A stretch of DNA of 64,000 bases, from the NCBI RefSeq assembly GCF_902806685.2, contig NC_048547.1:14519196-14583195 (forward strand), read 5' to 3'. Source of the DNA: Maniola hyperantus. Its lineage: Eukaryota; Arthropoda; Insecta; Lepidoptera; Nymphalidae. Shown piece by piece: positions 38,270 to 47,516 of this stretch; position 1 is the stretch's first letter, and each line of letters opens with the position of its first letter. Both the position numbers and the translations under genes were made by a program. The notes under the pieces were generated by a model that saw only the letters and a list, made by a program, of their open reading frames with translations, searched no databases and was not told where the DNA came from.

Positions 38270-40624
38270 CTAATTACTATATAAATCATGACCGCGTGGA
38301 ATGGTGCCAAGAATACTGGCTGCATTTCCGCGCTGGACAGCCAGGCTGATCCGCTGCGCAAAAAATGAGCCAGCCCTTCTGTCACCAGTTGAGGCTATTA
38401 ATCGCGGTGAAATGTCTCGTAAAAAAATTTTAGCACTAAGACTCCATGGCCCCAGGGTCTCCACGGCAAACAGCACAAAAATGTAACTCTCTATAAGAGA
38501 GGCATACTTGCGCCGCTTGCCGTTTTCAGCTGTTTCTGCTGCGGCTCCCGGTCTTGATGCTGTCTTCCTGATATGACACGGGGCCAATGTGTCAACGCAA
38601 GTTGCGTCCCACATTAGCGCCCGTCCCCGTTCCCAGGGAACCAGCGTCAATCCATCAGGTCTCTTGCCATCATCCCGACTAATCCCTGCCGGCTCAATGA
38701 GCGCAGGAATATTTATGGTGGCAAGAGCTCTTTTAATTGTATCGTTAAGAGAGCCATGCCTAAACAGCCTACCGGAGCTCCTTTGGCAAGAGAGTCCGTG
38801 GATTCCAAATTTATCAACCTCTTTTCCACACGGACATCTGTGCTGATGGCACAGTGGTGTTCCCAATCTGAGACCTAGAGCCACACGAAAACTTTCGTTA
38901 TCTAAAAGTGTGCCGAGATTTTTTGATGGCAAGGCATGCAGCCAATACCCAGATTCCTTTTCGGATAATGCTAGAAGCCTGGCACGATCTCTGTCACTTG
39001 TAAGATTTTGAACCAAATTTGTATGTGTCAGTTGAACCAATGGCAAATCCCAAAGTTTTTGTGTAGTACGTTCCTTCGGGATGTCGACATTGGGACATCT
39101 GACCTTCCAACTCTCTAGGGCCTCTGTGGCATACGTCAATGATGAATTGGATTTGAGAATTTGAGAGCTAAGCTCTTTTATACTATGCACAGAGGACAGA
39201 AAAGCCGGAAGAGCTACACTGGAAATTTTCCTCACGCCGATGCCACCGTACTTGACCGGTAAAGTTGCTTGGTTCCAGGAGTGCTCATCAAAAGTTAAAT
39301 TTAGAATTTGTTCTAGTGTACTTTTAAGGGTGGCATCCATGTTATCGAGTAGTCCATGAAATTTCCAAATTGGGCTCGCGCGGAGAATGTAAATTAATTT
39401 AGGTACAAAAAGGCAATATTTTAGGATCGAAAATGCAATGTGAGAATTTAGAGTGCCCAATTTGTCGGTATTAGCCGAAAATGTTCTGACTTTTTGATCC
39501 AAGAGTGGTTGTATGGATTCATTATAAAGAGGAGCACCGAGAAGGCAAAGTGAACGTTTATCAAGTATTTTAATATTAGGTGAAATTTCATTGAATAATT
39601 CAGAGGCCAATAGAATTCTTTCTTGCGACAGTTTTTCTGTAAAAAACAATTCGCATTTCGAAAAATTAAGTTCTAAACCAATTTTCCCAAACTGTTGCTT
39701 AATATGATTAAGATCTTTTAGAACGTCATCCACGTTGCCCCCAATGCTTCCATCATCAAGATACCATATGTTAAATTTAGATGTTAAATTTGAGATATGG
39801 TTATGGATCCCTAAGCTGAACAGGGCCGGACCTAAAGGATCCCCCTGCTGAACGCCTACAGAAGACTTAATATCGCTATCTCCAAAGAATAATTTAGAAG
39901 CAGAGCTGTAACATTGCCAAACATATGGGTAAATTTCAGGAAGTTGCGTTGAGACTTCTGTCAGCAAAGTTGCCCTGTCCAAAGAATTAAAAGCATTCTT
40001 TACATCTACTTTCAGCAGTACCTCAACCTCGCCATTCGTTAAGAAAGTACGAGCCGAATGAACTGCTGCTTCACAACCTCCTTTACTGCCGAACCCAACT
40101 TGAATAGGTTGGAATTTATCCTTTAGGGTAGAGACTATGTGACTACACGCTAATTTTGACGCCAAACGGCGAAAAGTACAGCCAACAGCGATGGGACGGA
40201 TGCCACCATCTTTTTTATTGAAAGCACAAAGCCTCGCGCCATAAAGGAATGGTAGAAAGGATGAATTTACCTCGCCAGATAACATGAAATTACATAGTCT
40301 GGTAATGTCGCTCAGTAGCGCCTTGCCGGCGTCCCCAGCAGTAACTCCCACAAGATCCTTAAGATGTTGTGGCGTTATGCCGTCCATGCCACCAGCAGAG
40401 CCACTAGAAAACGACATTATTGCAGCGTAAGTTTCTTCATCCTTTATCTGTAAATAAGAAGTGTTAGAAGGTGGATCTGGCAGCACAGAATCGGTATTTG
40501 GTAAGGGATGCTTGTCACGTAAGGCTTCCAGCGTTATATCATTGAATGGAGCCAGTGTATCACTAGAAAAAAAAAATGCGGGCGGCGTTTTTAAGATCCC
40601 CATCCATAACCTTGTTTTCCACAA
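38270..40624 (-). CDS. reverse transcriptase with C-terminal restriction-like endonuclease
   Basis: 784 codons, the only large coding region here. Reverse transcriptase: fingers GSAGGMDGITPQHL (about 75-88) and KKDGGIRPIAVG (137-148); motif A VDVKNAFNSLDR (206-217); motif B GVQQGDPLGPALFSL (257-271); catalytic YLDDGSIGG (288-296); motif D GLELNFSKCEL (316-326); motif E LCLLGAPL (359-366). C-terminus: CPCG...H...C zinc motif (597-613), RHGSLN (622-627), KRPDG (654-658) and WDATCVDT (672-679), the order seen in R2-type restriction-like endonucleases (CCHC, RH/KHN, RPD/KPD, then D). By family knowledge it nicks target DNA and copies its own RNA there. The real start lies upstream: the protein-like sequence continues in another frame beyond a 10-A run at 40567-40576. 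No internal stops. The clade is not recognised by me. Confidence 0.85.
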   Translation of the reverse strand: MWKTRLWMGILKTPPAFFFSSDTLAPFNDITLEALRDKHPLPNTDSVLPDPPSNTSYLQIKDEETYAAIMSFSSGSAGGMDGITPQHLKDLVGVTAGDAGKALLSDITRLCNFMLSGEVNSSFLPFLYGARLCAFNKKDGGIRPIAVGCTFRRLASKLACSHIVSTLKDKFQPIQVGFGSKGGCEAAVHSARTFLTNGEVEVLLKVDVKNAFNSLDRATLLTEVSTQLPEIYPYVWQCYSSASKLFFGDSDIKSSVGVQQGDPLGPALFSLGIHNHISNLTSKFNIWYLDDGSIGGNVDDVLKDLNHIKQQFGKIGLELNFSKCELFFTEKLSQERILLASELFNEISPNIKILDKRSLCLLGAPLYNESIQPLLDQKVRTFSANTDKLGTLNSHIAFSILKYCLFVPKLIYILRASPIWKFHGLLDNMDATLKSTLEQILNLTFDEHSWNQATLPVKYGGIGVRKISSVALPAFLSSVHSIKELSSQILKSNSSLTYATEALESWKVRCPNVDIPKERTTQKLWDLPLVQLTHTNLVQNLTSDRDRARLLALSEKESGYWLHALPSKNLGTLLDNESFRVALGLRLGTPLCHQHRCPCGKEVDKFGIHGLSCQRSSGRLFRHGSLNDTIKRALATINIPALIEPAGISRDDGKRPDGLTLVPWERGRALMWDATCVDTLAPCHIRKTASRPGAAAETAENGKRRKYASLIESYIFVLFAVETLGPWSLSAKIFLRDISPRLIASTGDRRAGSFFAQRISLAVQRGNAASILGTIPRGHDLYSN

Positions 40625-40931
40625 TTTTCTTCAAATTGTAATTTTGTGTTCGAAATGAGCAGTCAGGGATTGGAAAAACGCGATCAGCCAAACTATTTTT
40701 TTTTAATTTTGTACATAGCGACCCGATTTCTGACTTATTAACATAGAAATGTCTATATGCAAAAAAAAAGAGGTTTTGCCAATCTAAAAGTGAATTTGAT
40801 AGCACATTTTGGATTGTATGTGATAAGGATCTAGCTAACGATATCCTAGCTCCTCGCGGAATGCGTTTTATTAATGGAATATTTTGACTGTATTTGGATA
40901 ATAAAATTTCAAATGGTACCTGGTTATCGCT
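40567..40931 (-). pseudogene. upstream part of the retrotransposon protein, out of frame
   Basis: An open minus-strand frame before the main coding region, closed upstream by TAA at 40932-40934. It contains LIKRIPRGARISLARSLSH and later SLLDWQNLFFFAYRHFYVNK, then LADRVFPIPD, and runs into the A tract where the main frame takes over. Length variation in a homopolymer is the simplest cause: a decay frameshift or a sequencing error. Programmed frameshifting is possible but has no other support. The function of this region is unknown; I infer that it is the N-terminal linker of the polymerase. Confidence 0.6.
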
Positions 40932-40943
40932 TTATTTCTTTTC

Positions 40944-41090
40944 TACTAATATTATAAATGCTAAAGTGTGTATGTCTGTCTGTGTGCTAGCTTTTTATGG
41001 CCTATCTGTTTAACCGATTTTGTCGAACTTTGGTATAAAGAGTGGTTTGGTGCATTCCGGCGAAGGACATAGGCTTTTTATCAGGAACCA
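40944..41090 (+). mobile_element. Helitron-like family B, 5' part
   Basis: TACTAATATTATAAATGCTA, TGTCTGTCTGTGTGCTAGC, CGAAGGACATAGGCTTTTTA. Its first bases are the target site of the retrotransposon on its left. Confidence 0.7.
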
Positions 41091-41695
41091 CTTATATAAT
41101 ATGAATAATATTATGGTTTCTCCATTTGATCATGACGAATCTATGCTACAAGATCGTCTCAAGTCTACACTGATATTAAGACTAGTTTCTCAGAATATTG
41201 CACCTGGCAAGTCGTGTTCTTCACTGATGAATTCACTCTCAATTTACTGCATACAATAAAGTAGTATTGTAATAAAATCTAGTTACAAAGTAGCAGCTAG
41301 AATTAGGTCTACGATCCACACATCCGTCACTCGTGACGATGAAAGCGAATAGTTTTAGGGACAAAAATTATTAGAGTCGTAAGTTGTTGTAATGCTTTAA
41401 TGCACGTACCAGGGTATCAAAGAGATGCAAGATGAATGCTCATTGGCCATTGCTGATATCATGCGAGGCGAATTAAATGTTTGATAGTCATGAGTGACTT
41501 ACAAAAGGTGATGTATTTAATTGTCTTGTACATTTTAACTAGCGGATACCTAGCATGTGCTACTATCCTAAATACTTAAAACATCTTCGCATTATTGCCT
41601 TTCTAATGAAACCGGTTTGGGGCACATCGGTTGGATGGTTTCAAAGTCTTTGACGAATATAGGTAGCTAGAAACATTTTTGTGTTTTGTATTTAT
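41091..41695. other. no gene recognised
   Basis: About 600 bases without matches to other parts of the window. Frames are short. Confidence 0.45.
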
Positions 41696-41750
41696 ACTAG
41701 CGACCCGCCCCGGCTTCGCATGTGTGCAATGTAGATATAATAATGTGGTG
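41696..41750 (-). mobile_element. Helitron-like 3' end of another family
   Basis: CTAGCGACCCGCCCCGGCTT then CGCATGTGTGC. The layout (CTAG, then GC-rich hairpin words) is that of a reversed Helitron end; the rest is lost. Confidence 0.45.
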
Positions 41751-41839
41751 TCAGTGAGGAGTGATTTTAATTTTCTTTGTGTTGATGTGTTCATATTTTG
41801 CCGTTTTTTGGGTCTGACGTTTTGTATTATATGTATGAA

Positions 41840-42054
41840 TAGCTTATGATGGCGACTTCGTCCGCGTGGACTACACAAATTTCAAACCCCTATTTCACCC
41901 CCCTAAGGGTTGACTTTTCGAAAATCCTTTCTTAGCAGACGCCTACGTCATAATAGCTATCTGCATGCCAAATTTCAGCCCGATCCGTCCAGTAGTTTGA
42001 GCTTTGCGTTGATAGATCAGTCAGTCAGTCACCTTTTCCTTCTATATATTTAGA
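41840..42054 (-). mobile_element. Helitron-like element, family A
   Basis: TAGCTTATGATGGCGACTTC to CCTTCTATATATTTAGA. The terminal C of CTAG is changed. Confidence 0.8.
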
Positions 42055-42385
42055 TAAATCCAATTCAAAACAAAATGATACCAAGAAATTTAACTGAACT
42101 TGAATTAGGTACGGAACCATTTTATGTAATGAGCAAACATGTTAGCTCACCTTACCAAACATAATTCGGTACAGATAATAAACAAAGTTCGACGGAGGCG
42201 CGTATTTATTTGCTCAACATATTTTTATTTAACACACGTGTTCGTTTCTTTCGCGAACGCATCATTATAATGGTATTTGTATAAATTACTAGGCTGCGTT
42301 CTCACGACGTGGTATAAAATGAGCGTATCTTGAATCTGCACCCACACCAGCACGTTCATAGTACTGTTCGCTTAGTATAAGATTT
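42055..42385. other. no gene recognised
   Basis: Mixed sequence, no shared repeats, no supported frame. Confidence 0.4.
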
Positions 42386-42645
42386 TACGTCTCACCAACG
42401 TTGCTAGAATTCGAGAGTCGATACACAATAACGTCAAAGTAAAATGAACCTAATGAGCCTTGAATTGAAGTCAAAAATTCAATGCCACTGATTTTAATTT
42501 CGCAACGTTTCCGTTTGGAGCACTGGCTGTAGATGTGTAGACAAACTTGAGCTTTAAAACAAGGCCACTAAGATCCAGTTTACTATACCGCGGAAGTGTT
42601 TCGACACGCGAATACTATCAACGTTGATGTGACATGAAATCTCGT
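42386..42645 (-). mobile_element. MITE family 1, old copy
   Basis: TAAGATTTTACGTCTCACC on the left, the CTTGAATTGAAGTCAAAAAT interior and ACCGCGGAAGTGTTTCGAC on the right. Both terminal repeats are diverged, in contrast to 47517-47801. Confidence 0.7.
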
Positions 42646-42772
42646 ATTGAGCCTACAGTTGATAACCCCACGGGATTACAGGAACGGCGGCCATCTTGTG
42701 TGATGCGTATGACAGCAATCGTTACCAAATTGATTATGACAGAAAAAAACAGGTTATTTTTTCCCCCAATCC

Positions 42773-42892
42773 AATCCATCAGCCTGTTTGCGGCCACTGC
42801 TGGACTTAGGCCTTTCCAAGAGCGCTTCACCAAACACGGTCCTACGCCTTCCTCATCCATCCGCTCCCCACCACCTTCTTCAAATAGTTATT
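42773..42892 (-). pseudogene. RTE-type LINE C-terminal scrap
   Basis: On the minus strand: GAAGAAGGTGGTGGGGAGCG, ATGGATGAGGAAGGCGTAGG, AGTCCAGCAGTGGCCGCAAA. This is the KKVVGS..MDEEG..CPAVAANRLMDW region in broken frames. Confidence 0.65.
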
Positions 42893-43130
42893 ATGACGCA
42901 GACATCTCACTAAGAAAGGATTTTAGAAAATTCAACCCCTAAGGGCGTTTGTGCACTCACCCGTGATATTACGGATCCGTCAAAAAAATACGAATCGAAT
43001 GTACGTATTTGTATGACGACCACTTCGAAGAATCACGGATACGAACTGAATACGGATGAGTGCACATACGCCCTAAGGGGGTAAAATAGGGGTTTAAAAC
43101 TTGAGAAGTCCACGCGGACGATATCGAAGG
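42893..43130 (+). mobile_element. Helitron A fragment split by a Harbinger-like MITE
   Basis: TATTATGACGCAGACATCTC and AAATTCAACCCCTAA lie before the MITE; GGGGGTAAAATAGGGG and GTCCACGCGGACGATATCG lie after. The normal family sequence is restored by removing 42943-43073 and one TAA. Confidence 0.8.
42943..43073. mobile_element. PIF/Harbinger-like MITE, 131 bp, TAA duplication
   Basis: Terminal inverted repeats GGGCGTTTGTGCACTC and GAGTGCACATACGCCC (one mismatch), flanked by TAA at 42940-42942 and 43074-43076. The interior carries ACGGATCCGT and AATCACGGATACG. The insertion point inside a known Helitron makes the boundaries certain. Confidence 0.9.
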
Positions 43131-43489
43131 CATACAAAATTTGAGATGAAAAACATAGGTCTCAGATATAAATATTTTACTTTATATACCTAACAAGGCA
43201 TGCAAAAGTAATAAGACATTTTGTACAGACAAAAAGTTTGGTTTGAGATTTGAGGCACCGTGAGAAGCCATCTTTAAATCAATAATAATATTATTATGAA
43301 TTCAGGAGTTAGCTCAACTGGCGCCAGTGTAGGTAAAGTTTATTTGTTTTATTTTAAAAAAAATATTGGACCTAAAAACATATCTATCTATGTAGGTAGG
43401 GTACATAAAAATGATATCTTTGTTTGTTTATCCCTTACGCGTTCCTATACCATTCATCCGATTGCTATGGAACTATGTAGAATTATCTT
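43131..43489. other. no gene recognised
   Basis: A 73-codon frame (43296-43517) shows no motif. Confidence 0.4.
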
Positions 43490-43664
43490 TTTTTTTTTTT
43501 TTTTTAAAGAATATTAGCCATGTTAAATGACTAATATTCCCCTTTCCTCTCCAATTAAGCGTCAAGCTTGTGCTAGGAGTAGGTACGACAATAGTGCAAT
43601 GGGCGGGGTTTGAACCGTCGACCTTTCGGTTTTCAGTCCACTCCTTTACCGGTTGAGCTATTGA
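43490..43664 (-). mobile_element. SINE-A
   Basis: T tail 43490-43505, GAATATTAGCCATGTTAAAT, GGCGGGGTTTGAACCGTCGA, head complement GGTTGAGCTATTGAGG. Confidence 0.9.
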
Positions 43665-44187
43665 GGTTTTAGGATTTGCTGTGAGGGCCTCCGCGATATC
43701 GCGTGGTCTTAGTTTGGGGCGAACCACTAGTATTATAGTATATATGAACCACTAGTATATAGTCTGCAGAGGTATTGTGCTTGATGGTTTGTTGGTATTG
43801 TGTTACTATACTATATATTGAGTAGACTGGTTGGTGATACACTTATCGGCTCGCCAGTACCGGTGAGAAGTGAAAGTGGGAGCGAGCGCGGGTAAATTGA
43901 CGATGATTGTCGACAATTGCGCGCAATCGAGCAGAGGTATTGTGCTTGATGGTTTGATGGTTTGTTGGTATTGTGTTACACAGGTTTTACCTAGTAGGTA
44001 CGGACGCCAAAGCACTCCTTCAGGTTTTTAACATTTTGTATCTACTTTTTTGTGCACTAGCTTTAAGAAATTTTTGTTGTGTTACATTTTATTTGGATAA
44101 ATAAAATATTATGTTATATGCTACGTATAGCTTACGTACTAAGTTATGTGAATTATTATATAAGGAGCTTATCTTTATAGCTTTTGT
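43665..44187. repeat. short direct repeat pair; otherwise no gene
   Basis: GCAGAGGTATTGTGCTTGAT and GGTTTGTTGGTATTGTGTTA occur at about 43765-43805 and again at 43932-43979 with a GGTTTGAT insertion. Around 43735-43762, GAACCACTAGTAT is also doubled. Confidence 0.6.
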
Positions 44188-44250
44188 AGAGCCAGGAGTT
44201 CTACCGAAAAGCGCAAAGGTGGTAGACCCGGCCCACAGGTGGACAGAATA
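44188..44250 (+). mobile_element. RTE LINE scrap
   Basis: CCAGGAGTTCTACCGAAAAG, CGCAAAGGTGGTAGACCC, ACAGGTGGACAG. Terminal RTE coding words in decayed form. Confidence 0.5.
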
Positions 44251-44489
44251 TAACACAAACTAGTCGTCAACCGATCAAGACACACGGGAGTGTGTCTGCC
44301 AAGTTCACGGCGACGCACTGACAGTGTGTTTTCCAGCTACTTTCGACCCCCTACATTCTTGTAGGAAGGATATAAAAGACCTTCAGTATAACTTGGCACC
44401 CATTTAGATATCAGTGCTTTTAACGGCGAAGCTTATAATCTCTCAATTTCTTGGTACCTAATATTGAACTTGGCAATTTTTTTACATTT

Positions 44490-44805
44490 TACGTTTTTGA
44501 TGGTAGACGTCTACTGCTGGACATAGGTGTCTAAAAGACACGCCACGGTCTTGCGCCGCCGTCATCCAGCGGCTCCCTGCAACTCGTTTGAAGTCGTCTG
44601 TCCACTTAGTCGGGGGTCTGCCAACGCTGCGCTTCCCGGTGCGAGGTCACCATTCTAGCACCTTGGGACCCCAACGTCTATAGGCTTTTCAAACTATGTG
44701 CAACCCGTTGAAATATGTCGGTTACTCTGGTTCTCCTACGGATTACCTCATTTCTGACTTGATCACGTAGAGAAACTCGAACTTTCTTCATATATATCCC
44801 CGGCT
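44490..44805 (-). pseudogene. RTE-type LINE C-terminal remnant
   Basis: On the plus strand: ACGTCTACTGCTGGACATAG, CACGGTCTTGCGCCGCC, GGTGCGAGGTCACCATTCTA, CCTTGGGACCCCAACGTCTA, CGGTTACTCTGGTTCTCCTA. Order and words match 46540-46835. Frame broken by indels. Confidence 0.7.
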
Positions 44806-44927
44806 CAGGCAACTTAGGTAATATAAGCAGTAATTGCTACTTACCTAGTAAATCCAAAGAATATTATGATTTGGTGTATTTGCATCACAAAGACAAGAAA
44901 TATGATTGCTGTTACTGGACAGCACAA

Positions 44928-45286
44928 TAAAAAACCGGCCAAGTGCGAGTTAGGCTCGCGCAATGAGGGTTACGTACTACAGTCGTATTTTTTCGACATT
45001 TTGCACGATAATTCAAAAACTATGATGCATAAAAATAAATAAAAATCTGTTTTAGAATGTACAGGTGACGACCTTTCATATGATACCCCACTTGATATAG
45101 TCACTCACTTCGAAAGTTGAAAATAATAATTATTATTTCATGACCACAATTTAATTTTTTTTGTGTGATCTAACCCTAAATTCACGGTTTTCAGATTTTT
45201 CCCCAAATGTCAGCTATAAGATCTACCTACCTGCCAAATTTCATGATTCTAGGTCAACGGGAAGTACCCTGTAGGTTTCTTGACAG

Positions 45287-45352
<66 letters not shown>

Positions 45353-45408
45353 GACAAAGTGATCCTATAAGGGTTCCGTTTTTCCTTTTGAGGTACGGAA
45401 CCCTAAAA
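44928..45408 (+). mobile_element. interspersed repeat G with expanded GACA run
   Basis: AAAACCGGCCAAGTGCGAGT to GAGGTACGGAACCCTAAAAA. The GACA tract at 45283-45351 has about 16 units, twice as long as in the copy at 36408. Confidence 0.85.
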
Positions 45409-45827
45409 AACAGGTATAAATTCATGTTCACTACAGTAATGTGGTCACTCTAGTCGTACATCAAACCTGCGACCATTAGGGGGTAGTATGAAAAACCAAC
45501 TCAAAACTAACTTTGCCTATTACCGCTCCATTGCCATTTCACCCTCAACTCCCCAAATCGTACAAACGATCACTATATTTCGTTTGAAATACATTGCTGA
45601 TTTTAAATACTCATTTTTAACGAATTGGTGTTATAGAACCGGCAATGTAAAGCGTGAAAATCTAGACAGTTTTATGTTAGTACTAGGTGGTCGCTAGACA
45701 AACTTTTTTCAACTGATAGTGGTCAAGTATTGAAGATATATTTTTATTTGTTGCGGAACAAGGCTTTTATTTTTTGCAGGTTTTTGTAAGCAACATTTTT
45801 TATAACCTCTGGTTATACAGGGTGTAA
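45409..45827. other. no gene recognised
   Basis: A 69-codon frame (45488-45697) is unassigned. No repeats. Confidence 0.4.
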
Positions 45828-46005
45828 CCAGAACGTTAGCAAAAACTTTTTCAAACCAGCAATACAAAACTCGCAAAACTCGGTTCAATGCCCCGCCTAC
45901 GACGCGGCATCGACTCCGAGTGGCCTACTTACGCAACGTTCGTTTACCTCTAGCGTCAGTCAGATGTTTTATTTGCAATATATCGTAAACTTTTAGCTAA
46001 AGCTA
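45828..46005 (+). mobile_element. MITE family 5, left half
   Basis: CAGGGTGTAACCAGAACGTT, CGCCTACGACGCGGCATCGA, GTGGCCTACTTACGCAACG. Cut off at about 46005 by the next repeat. It lacks the 48-bp unit region and appears internally inverted relative to 13491-13880 (the right-hand body follows the left end). Confidence 0.65.
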
Positions 46006-46080
46006 CGAGGGTTCCAAACGCGCCCAGGTCTGAGAAGACCCCACAACAAACTCAGCCGGGTAATTTTTAATATTGATGAT
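45998..46080 (-). mobile_element. LINE/SINE tail, same family as 7828-8025, reversed
   Basis: AGCTAAAGCTACGAGGGTTC, GCGCCCAGGTCTGAGAAGAC, CAACAAACTCAGC. Confidence 0.6.
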
Positions 46081-46539
46081 AATAATCATACCTACTCAGC
46101 ACTCACACCTATTATAAAAGTTCACGTGAGCATTCAAGATCCATTTAACATCATAAAATACCTCTGTTGTCTAAATTGATAGAACCACATAGTAATTACT
46201 GGTGTATCGCTGCGTCTTTCTCTTCAACAACCTAAAATACACCTTAATTACAAGGATTTACAGTTTCTTATTGCTTATAGAAGATAGCAGTTAGGATCTT
46301 AGAGTTTATACTTTAGCAAGTAAAAATGGACCTTGAGTATATGGGATTAAAGTTCCTTATTGATGGTGAATGATGGTTGTTAGGTCGTTTAGGTAGTAAA
46401 GAGCAATTGCGTCGCGGATGGCAACCGGACACCGGGATATGAAAGCGACAATAAAAGGTGGACCTGTCTTCTTGATTGGTACAGATGCGCGCTCAAGTGG
46501 TACCACTGGGAGTTCTGATTAAGGGCAGTTAAGGCTTAT
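46081..46539. other. no gene recognised
   Basis: AT-rich, no shared repeats or supported frame. Confidence 0.4.
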
Positions 46540-46835
46540 CAGCATCATCAATCATCATCAACCAATAGACGTCCACCGCTGGACATAGGTCTCTTGTAGG
46601 GACTTCCACACGCCACGGTCTTGCGCTGACAGAATCCAGCGGCTCTCTGCGACTCGTCTGATGTCGTCCGTCCAACGCTGCGTCTTCCGGTGCGAGGTCG
46701 CCATTCCAGCACCTTGGGACCCCAACGTCTATCGGTTGTACGAACTATGTGCCCTGCCCATTGCCACTTCAGCTTCGCAACCCGTTGAGCTATGTCAGTT
46801 ACTCTAGTTCTCCTACGGATCTCCTCATTAAGGCT
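46540..46835 (-). pseudogene. RTE-type LINE C-terminal remnant
   Basis: A minus-strand frame of about 65 clean codons: NEEIRRRTRVTDIAQRVAKL, KWQWAGHIVRTTDRRWG and PKVLEWRPRTGRRSVGR, after which a deletion shifts the frame (a TRWTDDIRR-like end would be expected). The trailing CATCATCAATCATCATCAAC is the LINE's (GATGAT)n 3' tail. Confidence 0.8.
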
Positions 46836-47220
46836 TAAACAATGAACCAAAAGCTTAATTTGCTATAATCCCCTGAAACAGATCGAATCTGTATGATGCA
46901 ACATGCAGCATGCGAAATGCAACGCCCGCCCTCCCACTGCTAACCATGCAGGAAAATCAGCCACTCGGCAAGCAATACGCACCACCACCACGCAGCACCA
47001 CACAAATCCCAAAACACACTCGACGCACGTTTCGCCCCGACACCGGAGCGTGCTCAGATGTAGACCTTACAAGTTCCAATGCACAATTGCATTGTAAGGT
47101 CTAAGGTCATCTCCTGGACTTCCGCAAAGTCATGCCTCCTTCTTGTTTAATCTATTGTAAAAAATGTAACTATCTCTATAATAGGTAGGTAGGTACCTAT
47201 CTACCTGTAATCATAATCCA
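46836..47220. other. no gene recognised; 12-bp inverted pair
   Basis: TAGACCTTACAA (about 47060) and TTGTAAGGTCTA (about 47091) can pair over a 19-base loop. The preceding CA-rich block (ACCACCACCACGCAGCACC) has frames without motifs. Confidence 0.45.
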
Positions 47221-47247
47221 TACTAATATTATAAATGCGAAAGTGTG

Positions 47248-47477
47248 ACTCGTGTGGAAGCAGTGGCGTGCAACTCATAGAGGCATAAAAGCGCTGCTTA
47301 CCCAAGAAATAGTTAACTCGGTTGAAATTACTCAATGCTCATTATTCTTTGACTTGCTTACCTAACTACTGCTTACCCTGGCTTTAAACCCTATGCACGC
47401 CACTGTGTGGAAGTCCCTACAAGAGACCTAAGTCCAGCAGTGGACGCCTATCGGTTGATGATGATGATGGTGATGAT
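47248..47477 (+). mobile_element. RTE LINE 3' tail, carrying a hAT-like MITE
   Basis: GTGGAAGTCCCTACAAGAGA, CCTAAGTCCAGCAGTGGACG, CCTATCGGTTGATGATGATG, ending GATGGTGATGAT. This is the 3' end of an RTE LINE, so 47248-47260 is its truncated start. Confidence 0.8.
47261..47405. mobile_element. hAT-like MITE, 145 bp, perfect 8-bp duplication
   Basis: CAGTGGCGTGCAACTC...TGCACGCCACTG flanked by TGTGGAAG at 47253-47260 and 47406-47413. Confidence 0.95.
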
Positions 47478-47516
47478 GAAAGTGTGTCTGTTTGTATATC
47501 TGTGTCTGTGTCTGTA

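Larger units (their letters stand above)
38207..40943 (-). mobile_element. non-LTR retrotransposon with restriction-like endonuclease
   Basis: Reverse-strand element of about 2.74 kb. The 3' end is a T tract on the plus strand (38207-38228, poly-A on the element strand) and the coding region ends 41 bases before it. TACTAATATT occurs at both borders (38199-38208 and 40944-40953), a likely target duplication. The target is the first bases of a family B Helitron. The element is either 5' truncated or lacks a long N-terminus, since nothing like a zinc finger or Myb domain precedes the polymerase. Confidence 0.8.
47221..47516 (+). mobile_element. Helitron B 5' end with RTE tail inserted
   Basis: TACTAATATTATAAATGCGA starts a family B element. 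After GAAAGTGTG (47239-47247) an RTE 3' tail (47248-47477) intervenes; GAAAGTGTG is repeated at 47478-47486 and the Helitron continues with TCTGTTTG. The 9-bp duplication shows the order of events. Confidence 0.8.

Noticed and set aside
45283..45351. Independent GACA microsatellite locus
   Set aside because: It is an internal part of repeat G, expanded in this copy.
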